A stretch of DNA of 50,736 nt from Bacilli bacterium (GCA_028694645.1 JAQVKM010000001.1:164219-214954); one strand, 5' to 3'. Positions 1 to 8,200 are shown, numbered from the stretch's first letter. Notes: a model not told the origin generated them from the letters alone. A program made the numbers and translations.

Positions 1-30
1 TATTGTAACAAAATAGAGGAGGAAAGTTAT

Positions 31-471
31 ATGAAAAAAACAGGGTTTACGCTAATCGAATTATTAGCAGTTATCGTAATTTTAGCAATTATAGCATTAA
101 TTGCAACACCAATGATTTTAGGAGTTATCAATACTGCTAAAAAAGGTTCAGCAGAATCATCTACATTAGGATATGTTGATTCAGTTGAAAAATCAACAGT
201 AATCGCATTATTAAATGATGAAGCAAGTGGTTCAACTACAGCTTTAGCTGCAGGAACTTATTATGTAAATGCTGCAGGAAATTTAGCTTCAGTTAGTTCA
301 ACTGGAGAAGAAGAATTAGTAGTAAATTATAAAGGTGAAGCTCCAGAAGCTGGAGGAACTATTACAATTGGTTCTGAAGGTGACGTTACAGCTGCAACTT
401 TAGAATTCCCAAGTATCTATGGATATGCTGTAGATTATGCTAACAACAAAGCAACTGCAAGAAACAGCTAA
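31..471 (+). CDS. Type IV-like prepilin (pseudopilin), orphan
   Basis: This is a 146-residue prepilin. It starts with MKKTG followed by FTLIELLAVIVILA, the classic class III signal: a short basic leader, cleavage expected after Gly5, methylation of Phe, Glu at +5, and a hydrophobic helix to about residue 32. The rest is a small Ala/Gly/Ser/Thr-rich domain without cysteines. The start is supported by the strong Shine-Dalgarno GAGGAGG about 7 bases upstream. After export and processing by a prepilin peptidase it should sit in the membrane or assemble into a pilus-like fibre. No peptidase, ATPase or platform gene lies in this window. Its codons look richer in G/C-containing Ala and Gly than those of its neighbours, which may reflect high expression. 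The upstream promoter is outside the window, and a hairpin terminator follows. Class is sure; the substrate or role (adhesion, DNA uptake, secretion) is unknown. Confidence 0.88.
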   Translation: MKKTGFTLIELLAVIVILAIIALIATPMILGVINTAKKGSAESSTLGYVDSVEKSTVIALLNDEASGSTTALAAGTYYVNAAGNLASVSSTGEEELVVNYKGEAPEAGGTITIGSEGDVTAATLEFPSIYGYAVDYANNKATARNS

Positions 472-506
472 TAATAGATATTAAATTAAACGATAACGAT
501 AACAGA

Positions 507-540
507 AAAAACCTAAACTGACATTAGTCAGTTTTTTTCT
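507..540 (+). terminator. Rho-independent terminator after the prepilin gene
   Basis: An 8-bp stem (AAACTGAC 515-522, GTCAGTTT 527-534) with loop ATTA is followed by a run of T. Confidence 0.85.
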
Positions 541-549
541 TTATAAATA

Positions 550-578
550 TTGTTAAAAAAAAATAATTATGTTATAAT
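550..578 (+). promoter_or_regulatory. Promoter with extended -10 for the DUF2207 gene
   Basis: The -35 is TTGTTA (550-555), the spacer 17 bases, and the -10 TATAAT (573-578), preceded by TG one base upstream. Transcription should start near 585, which favours the GTG start at 606 over the ATG at 594. Confidence 0.65.
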
Positions 579-605
579 TTATTCATAATAGGGATGTGGT
601 TAAGT

Positions 606-2429
606 GTGAAAAAACTAATTAAGTATTTTTTATGTGCATTTATTTTGTTTTTACCATTAACAGTTCATGGCACTTCTGCTGACATTGAAGTTGTTACTTA
701 TGATATAAAAGCAGATGTAAAAGCAAATAGAACTGTCAATATTGATGAAACATATAATTTTTATTTTATTAATCAAATTTCAACTTTTACTAGAATTATT
801 GATACTAAATTGGTTACGATTAGACCAAATATGACAAAAAGAATTACTAATGTAAAAATATCTAATGTAAATGTTAAGAATAATGATTTTGAAGAAAAAA
901 TAGTTGATAATAAAAAATTAGTCAAAATATTACTTGATAGTAAAAAAGATGAAGTTAGTGAGTATAATGTTTCTTACACATATAATTTAGGAAAAGATAC
1001 AGGCGTTGGATTTGATGAATTATTTTTAAATTTAATTGATGGAACATTTAATGCTAATATCTCTAATATTAATTTTGAAGTGACTTTGCCTTTTGAATTT
1101 GATGCTAAAAAAGTTCAATTTTTGCTAAATGGAAAATATAATTTAACAGAAAATGATATTACTTATTCAGTTAAAGGAAATACTATTTATGGTGTTTTAG
1201 AAAGATCACTTAGTCCACTTCAAACATTTTCAATCAGAGTTGAACTTAAAGATAGATATTTTATAAATACTACTGATAATTATAATTACATGATTTTGTT
1301 TATTTTGGTATTTCCTTTAGGAGGCATTATATATGGAATAATATGTTGGGTTAAATTTGCAAAAGGAAATAAAATAAAAGGTAAAATGACTGATGTTCCT
1401 CCTTATGATTTTGATCCGGCTGAAATATCTTATTTATATAAAGGATTTAGTAAAGAATCTGATATTGTTACTTTACTTATTACTTTAGCTAATAGAGGAT
1501 ATTTAATGTTTGAGGAATCTGATGATGGATATAAACTAGATAAACCTAATTCATTTAAAATAATTAAATTGAAAGATTATGATGATAATAATGCAGCTCA
1601 AAAAATTTTATTTGAAAAATTATTTGAAAATGAAGATACTATAACATTAAAAGATATAGAATATAATTTGTTTGATTCATTAATGGAAGCTAAAAACTCT
1701 TTAGACAACGAATATAATAGATATAGAATTTTTTATAAGAATATGAAAAAAATCAAGACATATATGTCAATATTAGGTGTATTATCTATTATTACAGTTA
1801 ATTCTTATTTTATTTATTTATTTGCAAATACTTTCTATTTAATACCAATTATTATTGTAATATTATGTTTTGGAATTTATATTTTAATAGCTTCTGATAC
1901 TAAATTATTAATAAAGTTAATATTTGGAATTGCTCCTTTAGTAGCTGGAGTATATGTTTCAGTATTGCCAATTATCAATGAGTCTAAGACAATGATGATT
2001 TATATTGTAGGAATGATTTTAATAATTATTCAAGCTTTATTTTTTAAAAAATTACCAGAAAGAACAATTTATGGCAATAATATGCTAGGAGATGTTTATG
2101 GATTTAAATCAGGATTAAAAGCTTTAAATAAAGAAAAATTAACTCAAAAATTAATTGATGATCCAAATTATTTTTATAATATGTATCCTTATGTTTATCT
2201 TTTTGATATATGTGAAGATTGGAATAAAAAAGGAAATGAAATAATTACATCATTTCCAAGTTGGTATGTAACAAAAGAAGAATTTTCGTTACAAAATTTC
2301 CAAAAATTTGTTAGAAATATGGTTTATTTAACAACACAAGCAATGTTTAAAAAACAGTTTTCAGGTATGAGCACAACTCATGTTGAATATAAAAAAGATT
2401 TAAAAGTAAAAAACATTGAAGAAAAATAA
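606..2429 (+). CDS. DUF2207 family membrane protein
   Basis: This predicted surface protein has 607 residues from a GTG start. That start gives a clean signal sequence (KKLIKYFLCAFILFLPLTVHG); an ATG at 594 would add only MWLS and would sit about 9 bases after the predicted transcription start. The order is signal peptide, an extracytoplasmic beta-rich domain of about 200 residues, one transmembrane helix near 225-250 (YMILFILVFPLGGIIYGIICW), a cytoplasmic part containing PPYDFDPAEISYLY, then a cluster of hydrophobic helices around 385-480 and a cytoplasmic tail. This is the DUF2207 layout common in Bacillota and Actinobacteria, whose function is unknown. It is a single-gene unit with its own promoter and a terminator shared with the gene behind it. 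The family call is good; no function can be given. Confidence 0.8.
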   Translation: MKKLIKYFLCAFILFLPLTVHGTSADIEVVTYDIKADVKANRTVNIDETYNFYFINQISTFTRIIDTKLVTIRPNMTKRITNVKISNVNVKNNDFEEKIVDNKKLVKILLDSKKDEVSEYNVSYTYNLGKDTGVGFDELFLNLIDGTFNANISNINFEVTLPFEFDAKKVQFLLNGKYNLTENDITYSVKGNTIYGVLERSLSPLQTFSIRVELKDRYFINTTDNYNYMILFILVFPLGGIIYGIICWVKFAKGNKIKGKMTDVPPYDFDPAEISYLYKGFSKESDIVTLLITLANRGYLMFEESDDGYKLDKPNSFKIIKLKDYDDNNAAQKILFEKLFENEDTITLKDIEYNLFDSLMEAKNSLDNEYNRYRIFYKNMKKIKTYMSILGVLSIITVNSYFIYLFANTFYLIPIIIVILCFGIYILIASDTKLLIKLIFGIAPLVAGVYVSVLPIINESKTMMIYIVGMILIIIQALFFKKLPERTIYGNNMLGDVYGFKSGLKALNKEKLTQKLIDDPNYFYNMYPYVYLFDICEDWNKKGNEIITSFPSWYVTKEEFSLQNFQKFVRNMVYLTTQAMFKKQFSGMSTTHVEYKKDLKVKNIEEK

Positions 2430-2456
2430 AACAGATAAAAAATTTATCTGTTTTTA
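2427..2456. terminator. Bidirectional terminator between convergent genes
   Basis: The inverted repeat AAACAGATAAA / TTTATCTGTTT has A-runs before and T-runs after it. It contains the stop codons of both converging genes. Confidence 0.8.
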
Positions 2457-2680
2457 ATTTCTAAATTATTATTAAATTTAATTCTATAGTCTTCTAATAA
2501 AATATAAAAAAAGTCATCAATTTTATTTACTTTTTCAATATTAATTATTATTTTATCAATATTATATTCATTTGAAATATAATATAGTCTTTTTTTTAAA
2601 CTTTCAATAGTATTTTTTTCAATATTTTTTTCTAAAAATATATATAATGTGTTTTTGGTATAAAAAATCTCTGTTATCAT
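2444..2680 (-). CDS. Small unknown protein, possibly STAS-like
   Basis: This is a 78-residue protein of unknown function. I set the start at the ATG preceded by AAGGTGATTTT on the reverse strand (protein begins MITEIFYT) rather than 19 codons upstream, because this is the ribosome site used across the window. The predicted alternation, a strand (NTLYIFLEK), a helix (TIESLKKRLYYIS), a strand (DKIIINIEKV) and a helix, resembles the core of STAS domains such as anti-sigma-factor antagonists. The usual D-S-S/T-G phosphorylation loop is absent (KIDDFF instead), so this is only a fold suggestion. It is divergent from murT, and each gene has its own extended -10 promoter. It could equally be an unrelated small alpha/beta protein. 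Confidence 0.55.
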   Translation of the reverse strand: MITEIFYTKNTLYIFLEKNIEKNTIESLKKRLYYISNEYNIDKIIINIEKVNKIDDFFYILLEDYRIKFNNNLEIKNR

Positions 2681-2696
2681 AAAATCACCTTGATTA

Positions 2697-2705
2697 AATA
2701 TAACA
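2697..2705 (-). promoter_or_regulatory. Extended -10 promoter for the small reverse-strand gene
   Basis: TGTTATATT reads on the reverse strand, 16 bases before the ATG at 2680. AAGGTGAT lies between them. No clear -35 was seen. Confidence 0.45.
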
Positions 2706-2781
2706 TATAATAATTTTAAAAGTATTGCTTTCGACAAAACTAGAAAAATAAATAAAATAAATTTTATTTATCTACAAAATA

Positions 2782-2790
2782 TGTTATAAT
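2782..2790 (+). promoter_or_regulatory. Extended -10 promoter for murT-gatD
   Basis: TGTTATAAT lies 22 bases before the murT start, with GAAGTGAT as ribosome site between. The -35 is weak. Confidence 0.55.
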
Positions 2791-2812
2791 TTTCTTATGT
2801 GGAAGTGATAAA

Positions 2813-4150
2813 ATGTTAAATATTATAAGTATAATAATAGGCAAAATAATTATTAAAATAGGAAAGCCTTTAGGAAAAAGTAGTTCTTTGCCTGGGGTTA
2901 TAATATTAAAAATAAATAAAAAAATCTTTGATTATTTTAAATTGCCAAGTACTGTCATTGCGGTAACAGGCTCTTCTGGTAAGGGGTCTACATCATCATT
3001 AATATCTAAAATATTAAGACAAAACAATTATACAGTAGCACATAATTATATTGGCTCTAATTTAACATTTGGTATTTTAACTTTACTTTTGGAAAATACT
3101 AAATTAAATGGAAAAATAAATAAAGATATTTTAATATATGAAGTAGATGAAAGATATACAAAAGAAGTTTTTAAAAATGTAAAACCTAATTATCTTATTA
3201 TAACTAATATAACGAGAGATCAACCTCCAAGACAAGGACACTTTGATGTTGTTTTTGATGTGATAAATAATGCTATTACAGAAGATATGCACTTAATCTT
3301 AAATGGAGACGATCCTTTTTTACAAAAATTTGTTATAAATAAAAAAAATGAAGTAACATATTATGGAATAGAAAAAAACAAATTTTCTTATGAAATAAAC
3401 AAATTTGAAAATTTAAATATTAATTATTGTCCAATATGTAATAATAAGATAAGTTATAATTATTATAATTTTGAAAATACAGGAGATTATTATTGTGATA
3501 AATGTGGATTCAAAAGGCCAAACATTAATTATATGATTACAAATATAGATTATGACAATTCACAAATTCAAATAAATAATAAATATTATGTAACACTAAA
3601 TTCAGATATTTTATATTCAATATATAATAATTTAGCAGCTTTTAGTTTATGTTCAGTATTAAATATAGATCAAAATAAAATGTGTGATGAAATGAGCAAA
3701 ATCAATAAAAACAAAAAATTATTAGATATTTATGAAAACAAAAAAAGAAAAGTTATTGTTTTAAATAATAAAAATGAGAATGCTTCAACATTTAATCAAT
3801 CATTATTATATTTAACAAGATATGATGATCTAAAGACAATAGTAATCGGTTGGAAAGAAATAAGTAGAAGATATAATTTTGATGATTTATCATGGCTATA
3901 TGACATAAATTTTGAACTATTAAATAAAATGAATATTGAAAAAATTATATGTGTTGGTATTCATCGATATGATATAGCTGTAAGAATAAAATATAGTGAT
4001 ATTGATATAAAAAAAATAGAATTTTTTGATAAATTAGAAGATGCAACTGAATTTATAAAAAACAAAACAGAAGGAAATATATATGCTGTTTTGAATTTTG
4101 ATTATGTTAGACCATTTAATCAATTAATGCTTGGAAGTGATAAATTATGA
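2813..4150 (+). CDS. murT: MurT-type lipid II isoglutaminyl synthase ligase subunit
   Basis: MurT, with GatD, amidates the D-glutamate of lipid II: it activates the carboxylate with ATP and receives ammonia from GatD. This 445-residue protein has the Mur ligase P-loop (GSSGKGST, residues 53-60, closer to the FolC form GKGST than the usual MurT GKTTT). It has the MurT-specific Cys4 zinc ribbon (C206, C209, C228, C231) and the C-terminal DUF1727 segment with DLSWLYDINFE, which matches the MurT block carrying the catalytic Asp. The start has GGAAGTGAT upstream. The stop overlaps the gatD start by 4 bases (ATGA type), so the two are translated together as in Staphylococcus and Streptococcus. The MurT call is firm; activity depends on the odd GatD next to it. 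Confidence 0.92.
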   Translation: MLNIISIIIGKIIIKIGKPLGKSSSLPGVIILKINKKIFDYFKLPSTVIAVTGSSGKGSTSSLISKILRQNNYTVAHNYIGSNLTFGILTLLLENTKLNGKINKDILIYEVDERYTKEVFKNVKPNYLIITNITRDQPPRQGHFDVVFDVINNAITEDMHLILNGDDPFLQKFVINKKNEVTYYGIEKNKFSYEINKFENLNINYCPICNNKISYNYYNFENTGDYYCDKCGFKRPNINYMITNIDYDNSQIQINNKYYVTLNSDILYSIYNNLAAFSLCSVLNIDQNKMCDEMSKINKNKKLLDIYENKKRKVIVLNNKNENASTFNQSLLYLTRYDDLKTIVIGWKEISRRYNFDDLSWLYDINFELLNKMNIEKIICVGIHRYDIAVRIKYSDIDIKKIEFFDKLEDATEFIKNKTEGNIYAVLNFDYVRPFNQLMLGSDKL

Positions 4151-4884
4151 CAATAACAATAATGCATCTTTATTATGACATATTAAATTTATATGGTGAA
4201 AATGGTAATGTAAAAGCTTTGAAAATGTATTTTGAAACATTAGGAATTGATGTTAAAATTAAGTTTGTAACAATAAATGATACAATTAATTTAAAAGATG
4301 TAGATTTAATATATTTAGGTATGGGAACTGAACAAAATCAAAAATTAGTTATAGAACATATCAAAAAATATAAAAATCAATTTCAAAGCTATATAGAAAA
4401 TGATGGTTATTTATTATCTACTGGTAATAGTTTTGAACTTTTTGGTAAAAATATTATAGATAAAAACAACATTAATTATGATACTTTAGGTATATTTGAA
4501 TTTGTTTCTCATGAAGAAAATTTTAGATTAGTAGATGAAGCTTTATGTAAAACATCATTTTCTGATAACTATATAATTGGTTTTATTAATCGAAATAGTG
4601 TTATAAAAAATATAAGTGATAATTATTTATTTGAAATTGTTAAAGGAATTGGTAATTATCCAAAAAATATATATGAGGGGTACCACTATAAAAATTTTTA
4701 TGGTACATATCTAATTGGACCATTATTAGTTAGAAATCCTCATTTTTTAGAAGTTCTAGCTAACAAAATAATAAAAGATAAAGATAATAACTTTAAAATA
4801 AATAAAAATAATTTAGAAATAGAAAAAAAAGCATATAATGAATTTATGAATAATTATTATGTGGATTTTATAAATAAAAACTAA
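4147..4884 (+). CDS. gatD: GatD-like glutamine amidotransferase subunit, catalytic residues missing
   Basis: This is the 245-residue partner of MurT. The CobB/CobQ-like class I amidotransferase fold is recognisable from the start (IMHLYYDILNLYGENGN) to GTYLxGPLLVRNP. GatD normally hydrolyses glutamine with a Cys-His pair (C94 and H189 in S. aureus). Here the nucleophile block reads LLSTGNSFELFG (89-100) with no cysteine, and the only Cys of the whole protein is at 134. The histidine block reads GTYLIGPLL, with Ile190 in place of His. Position and overlap with murT leave little doubt about homology. Whether it still delivers ammonia is doubtful. It may act as a structural partner, with free ammonia or another glutaminase as source, or the pair may have a changed substrate. 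Confidence 0.85.
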   Translation: MTITIMHLYYDILNLYGENGNVKALKMYFETLGIDVKIKFVTINDTINLKDVDLIYLGMGTEQNQKLVIEHIKKYKNQFQSYIENDGYLLSTGNSFELFGKNIIDKNNINYDTLGIFEFVSHEENFRLVDEALCKTSFSDNYIIGFINRNSVIKNISDNYLFEIVKGIGNYPKNIYEGYHYKNFYGTYLIGPLLVRNPHFLEVLANKIIKDKDNNFKINKNNLEIEKKAYNEFMNNYYVDFINKN

Positions 4885-4901
4885 ATTTTTTTACAGTTAT
4901 T

Positions 4902-4928
4902 TTAGCACTCTATATTGACAAGTGCTAA
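4902..4928 (+). promoter_or_regulatory. CIRCE operator (HrcA-binding site)
   Basis: TTAGCACTC, nine bases, then AAGTGCTAA match the CIRCE consensus TTAGCACTC-N9-GAGTGCTAA with one mismatch. It overlaps the -35 box of clpB, so bound HrcA would block transcription until heat or misfolding stress. Confidence 0.93.
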
Positions 4929-4942
4929 AATAGTGATATACT
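4915..4942 (+). promoter_or_regulatory. Promoter of clpB
   Basis: The -35 TTGACA (4915-4920) lies inside CIRCE, the spacer is 16 bases, and the -10 is TATACT (4937-4942). The leader ends with AAGGAGGG before the ATG. Confidence 0.85.
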
Positions 4943-4984
4943 AATAATAGTAACACTTGTTACAATAAAAAAGGAGGGATATAT

Positions 4985-7084
4985 ATGAATATGCAAAATA
5001 TGGAAGAAGTAGATGTTTTAGAAAAATATGGTCGCGATATAGTTGCTTATGCCAAAGATGGAAAAATTGATCCCGTTATTGGACGAGATGATGAAATAAG
5101 AAGTATTACTAGAATATTATCTAGAAAAACAAAAAACAATCCAGTTTTAATAGGAGAACCAGGAGTAGGAAAAACAGCAATTGTAGAAGGATTAGCTTTA
5201 CGTATTATTAAAGGTGATGTTCCTTCATCTTTAAAAGGCAAAATCATTTGGGAATTAGATATGGGAGCTTTAATAGCAGGAGCTAAATATCGTGGTGAAT
5301 TTGAAGAAAGATTAAAAGCAGTGTTAAAAAGAATAAAAGAAAGTAATGGCGAAATCATTATGTTTATAGATGAAATACATATGATTGTTGGTAATTCAGC
5401 AGAAGGAGCAGTTGATACTTCAAATATGTTAAAACCAATGTTAGCTCGTGGTGAAATTAAAGTAATAGGAGCTACAACATTAAATGAGTATCGAAAATAT
5501 ATAGAAAAAGATGGAGCATTAGAAAGAAGATTTGAAAGAATTATTGTTAGTGCTCCAAGCGTAGAAGATACTATTACTATTTTAAGAGGATTAAAATCAA
5601 GATTTGAATTATATCATCAAGTTGACATTAAAGATAAAGCATTAATAGCAGCAGCTACATTATCTGATCGTTATATTACAGATAGATATTTACCAGATAA
5701 AGCTATTGATTTAGTAGATGAAGCATGTGCGACTATTAAAATACAACTTGATTCAGTTCCTTTTGATATTGATATTTTAACAAGAAAAATAATGGGATTA
5801 CAAATAGAAATGGAAGCTATCAAAAAAGACAAAGATGAATTATCTAAAAAAAGAGTATTAGAAATAAAAGATGAAATAGCTATATTACAAAAACAAGAAA
5901 ATGATTTAAAAAAAGAATGGGATAATGAAAAATTACTAAAAAATAAAATAAACACCAAAAAGAAAGAATTAGAAACAGCTAGATTCAAACTAGAACAAGC
6001 AGAAAACACTTATGATTTAGAAACAGCAGCAAGACTAAAACATGGAATTATTCCAACTTTAGAAGAAGAACTTAATAATTTAAAACAACAAAATTCATCA
6101 AAAATATTAAGTGATGTTGTAAATGAAGATGATATTGCAAACATTATTTCAAAATGGACTAATATTCCAATAAAAAAACTAGTAGGTGGAGAAAAAGAAA
6201 AATTGCTTCATTTAACTGAAAATATGAAAAAAAGAGTTATGGGACAAGATGAAGCTATAGAAATGGTAAGCCAAGCCATTATTAGAGCTCGTGCAGGAAT
6301 TAAAGATCCTAAAAAACCAATTGGTTCATTTATTTTTCTAGGACCAACAGGAGTAGGTAAAACAGAAGTGGCTCGTAGTCTTGCTTATGAACTTTTCGAT
6401 GATGAAAGACATATGATTAGAATCGATATGAGTGAATATATGGAATCATATTCAGTTTCTAGATTGATTGGAGCTCCTCCAGGATATGTTGGATATGATG
6501 AAGGAGGACAATTGACAGAAGCCGTTAAAAGAAATCCTTATAGCATAGTATTATTCGATGAAATAGAAAAAGCCCATAAAGATGTATTTAATATATTATT
6601 ACAAATATTAGATGATGGAAGAATAACTGACTCACAAGGAAGAACAGTTGATTTTAAAAATACGATTATTATAATGACTTCAAATCTAGGTAGTGAGTAT
6701 ATATTAAATAATGAACAAAACTCATATGATTTAGTTATGAATGAATTAAGACATACATTTAGGCCAGAATTCATAAATAGAATTGATGAAATAGTTGTAT
6801 TCAAATCATTAAATAAAAATGTTATTTATGATATTTTAAATAAAATAATTAAAGAAATAGAAGAAAGACTTAAAAATATTAACATCAAAATTAATATTGA
6901 TGATCAAGCTAAAGAATTCATAATTAATGAATCATTTGATGAATCATTTGGTGCCCGACCAATAAAAAGATATGTAACTAAAAACATTGAAACTTTAATA
7001 GCTAATTTGATAATTCAAGATAAAATAAAATATGGAGATGTCATTAATATGAAAATTGATAATGATAAATTAACTATTCAATAA
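4985..7084 (+). CDS. clpB: ClpB-type disaggregase without N-terminal domain
   Basis: This AAA+ chaperone pulls proteins out of aggregates together with DnaK. The 699-residue protein starts almost directly at the first AAA+ module: Walker A GEPGVGKT (57-64), Walker B IIMFIDEIH. A long charged coiled-coil middle domain follows (about 265-390), then the second AAA+ module with GPTGVGKT near 452-460, Walker B SIVLFDEIEKAH, and the C-terminal D2 small domain. The long middle domain and lack of a ClpP-binding IGF-type loop that I can see point to ClpB rather than ClpC. Full-length ClpB has about 850-870 residues; the missing part is the mobile N domain. The ATG follows a strong AAGGAGGG, so the short form is encoded as such, similar in size to mycoplasma ClpB. 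Control is by CIRCE/HrcA. Confidence 0.9.
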   Translation: MNMQNMEEVDVLEKYGRDIVAYAKDGKIDPVIGRDDEIRSITRILSRKTKNNPVLIGEPGVGKTAIVEGLALRIIKGDVPSSLKGKIIWELDMGALIAGAKYRGEFEERLKAVLKRIKESNGEIIMFIDEIHMIVGNSAEGAVDTSNMLKPMLARGEIKVIGATTLNEYRKYIEKDGALERRFERIIVSAPSVEDTITILRGLKSRFELYHQVDIKDKALIAAATLSDRYITDRYLPDKAIDLVDEACATIKIQLDSVPFDIDILTRKIMGLQIEMEAIKKDKDELSKKRVLEIKDEIAILQKQENDLKKEWDNEKLLKNKINTKKKELETARFKLEQAENTYDLETAARLKHGIIPTLEEELNNLKQQNSSKILSDVVNEDDIANIISKWTNIPIKKLVGGEKEKLLHLTENMKKRVMGQDEAIEMVSQAIIRARAGIKDPKKPIGSFIFLGPTGVGKTEVARSLAYELFDDERHMIRIDMSEYMESYSVSRLIGAPPGYVGYDEGGQLTEAVKRNPYSIVLFDEIEKAHKDVFNILLQILDDGRITDSQGRTVDFKNTIIIMTSNLGSEYILNNEQNSYDLVMNELRHTFRPEFINRIDEIVVFKSLNKNVIYDILNKIIKEIEERLKNINIKINIDDQAKEFIINESFDESFGARPIKRYVTKNIETLIANLIIQDKIKYGDVINMKIDNDKLTIQ

Positions 7085-7114
7085 AGATTGTTAAAAAAAT
7101 AACAATCTTTTTTA
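7083..7114 (+). terminator. Terminator after clpB
   Basis: An 11-bp stem AAAGATTGTTA / TAACAATCTTT (7083-7093, 7100-7110) with an A-loop and following T-run overlaps the clpB stop. Confidence 0.88.
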
Positions 7115-7133
7115 ATATTTGTAATAAAAATGA

Positions 7134-7163
7134 TTGACAATAATATACTAAAAATGGTATATT
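7134..7163 (+). promoter_or_regulatory. Promoter of the str operon
   Basis: TTGACA (7134-7139), 18-base spacer, TATATT (7158-7163). The predicted transcript starts near 7170, giving a leader of about 90 bases before rpsL. Confidence 0.8.
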
Positions 7164-7173
7164 ACTAAAGGAA

Positions 7174-7213
7174 TTTAATTATTTAGGTTTACTTTGGTAA
7201 ATCTTTAATTAAA
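7174..7213 (+). promoter_or_regulatory. Long 5'-terminal hairpin in the rpsL leader
   Basis: TTTAATTA (7174-7181) pairs with TAATTAAA (7206-7213), and AGGTTTAC (7185-7192) pairs with GTAAATCT (7197-7204) through one G-U, loop TTTG. A smaller stem ACAC/GTGT follows at 7225-7238, just before AAAGGAGG. This is a candidate site for operon control or mRNA protection. It matches no known leader family that I recognise. Confidence 0.55.
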
Positions 7214-7258
7214 GGCAATTTGAAACACCTGGAAGTGTGTAATGAAAGGAGGACTAGT

Positions 7259-7675
7259 ATGACTACAATTAATCAATTAGTTAGAAAAGGTAGAACTGAC
7301 AAAGTAAGAAAAAGTAAATCACCAGTTTTAGGGATTGGATATAACAGTAGAAAGAAAAAAACTACTGATTTAAATGCACCTCAAAAACGTGGAGTTTGTA
7401 CTCGTGTTGGTACTATGACACCTAAGAAACCAAACTCAGCATTAAGAAAATATGCTCGTGTTCGTTTAAGTAATGGTATGGAAGTAACTGCTTACATTGG
7501 TGGAGAAGGACATAATTTACAAGAACATAGTGTTGTATTAATTCGTGGAGGACGTGTAAAAGACTTAATCGGAGTTAGATATCACATAATTCGTGGAACA
7601 ATGGATACATCTGGAGTTGAAAAAAGAAGACAAGGCCGTTCAAAATACGGTGCTAAAAGACCAAAAAATAAATAA
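7259..7675 (+). CDS. rpsL: 30S ribosomal protein S12
   Basis: S12 lies at the decoding centre of the small ribosomal subunit and helps check codon-anticodon pairing. The protein has 138 residues from the ATG preceded by AAAGGAGGACTAGT and begins [12 protein letters not shown], as in other S12 proteins; an in-frame ATG at 7220 is inside the structured leader and is not used. The hallmark segments are present: [24 protein letters not shown] and the [28 protein letters not shown] region. The Lys of TPKKPN is the residue whose change gives streptomycin resistance; the sequence here is wild-type. It is the first gene of the str operon with rpsG, fusA and tuf. Confidence 0.98.
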   Translation: MTTINQLVRKGRTDKVRKSKSPVLGIGYNSRKKKTTDLNAPQKRGVCTRVGTMTPKKPNSALRKYARVRLSNGMEVTAYIGGEGHNLQEHSVVLIRGGRVKDLIGVRYHIIRGTMDTSGVEKRRQGRSKYGAKRPKNK

Positions 7676-7710
7676 TATAATTAATATAAAATTGAAAGGA
7701 GGATATAATT

Positions 7711-8178
7711 ATGCGTAAAAGACGTGCAGTTAAAAGAGATGTTCTTGCAGATCCAATGTATAATTCTAAATTGGTTACAAAATTAATCAATCAAATAATG
7801 AATGATGGTAAAAAAGGAACTGCTCAAAAAATATTATATGGAGCATTTGATATGATCAAAGAAAAAACAAATCAAGAACCAATTGATGTTTTTACAAAAG
7901 CTATGGATAATATCAAACCAGCATTAGAAGTAAAAAGTAGACGTGTAGGTGGAGCTAATTATCAAGTTCCAATCGAAGTTAAAGCTGATCGTTCACAAGC
8001 ATTAGCTTTAAGATGGTTAGTTAATTATTCTCGTTTACGTGGAGGTCATTCTATGGCTGAAAATTTAGCTAATGAAATAGTTGATGCAGCAAATGGTGTT
8101 GGAGCAGCTGTTAAAAAACGTGAAGACACACATAAAATGGCAGAAGCTAATAAAGCATTTGCACACTACCGTTGGTAG
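7711..8178 (+). CDS. rpsG: 30S ribosomal protein S7
   Basis: S7 starts assembly of the 30S head and contacts E-site tRNA. The 155-residue length, the start [15 protein letters not shown], the block [16 protein letters not shown] and the C-terminal [15 protein letters not shown] are all typical. The start has GAAAGGAGG upstream. It lies 35 bases after rpsL and 22 before fusA, without a terminator, in the standard str order. In E. coli S7 represses its own operon; whether that applies here is unknown. Confidence 0.98.
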   Translation: MRKRRAVKRDVLADPMYNSKLVTKLINQIMNDGKKGTAQKILYGAFDMIKEKTNQEPIDVFTKAMDNIKPALEVKSRRVGGANYQVPIEVKADRSQALALRWLVNYSRLRGGHSMAENLANEIVDAANGVGAAVKKREDTHKMAEANKAFAHYRW

Positions 8179-8200
8179 AATTAAGAAAGGAAAATAAAGT

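Noticed and set aside
31-471. Prepilins as part of a com (competence) operon
   Set aside because: No comGA, comGB or comC-like gene is adjacent, and each prepilin is monocistronic.
4902-4928. CIRCE hairpin as a terminator for gatD
   Set aside because: There is no T-run after it. It overlaps a -35 box and matches the HrcA operator.
5047-6804. Reverse-strand reading frames of 88-112 codons opposite clpB
   Set aside because: They lie wholly inside the clpB frame on the other strand, lack ribosome sites and are rich in Ser/Phe/Ile, as expected from the complement of an AT-rich gene.
7220-7258. Longer rpsL start at the ATG at 7220
   Set aside because: It lies in the leader, has no ribosome site, and adds residues not found in S12. 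AAAGGAGG marks the ATG at 7259.
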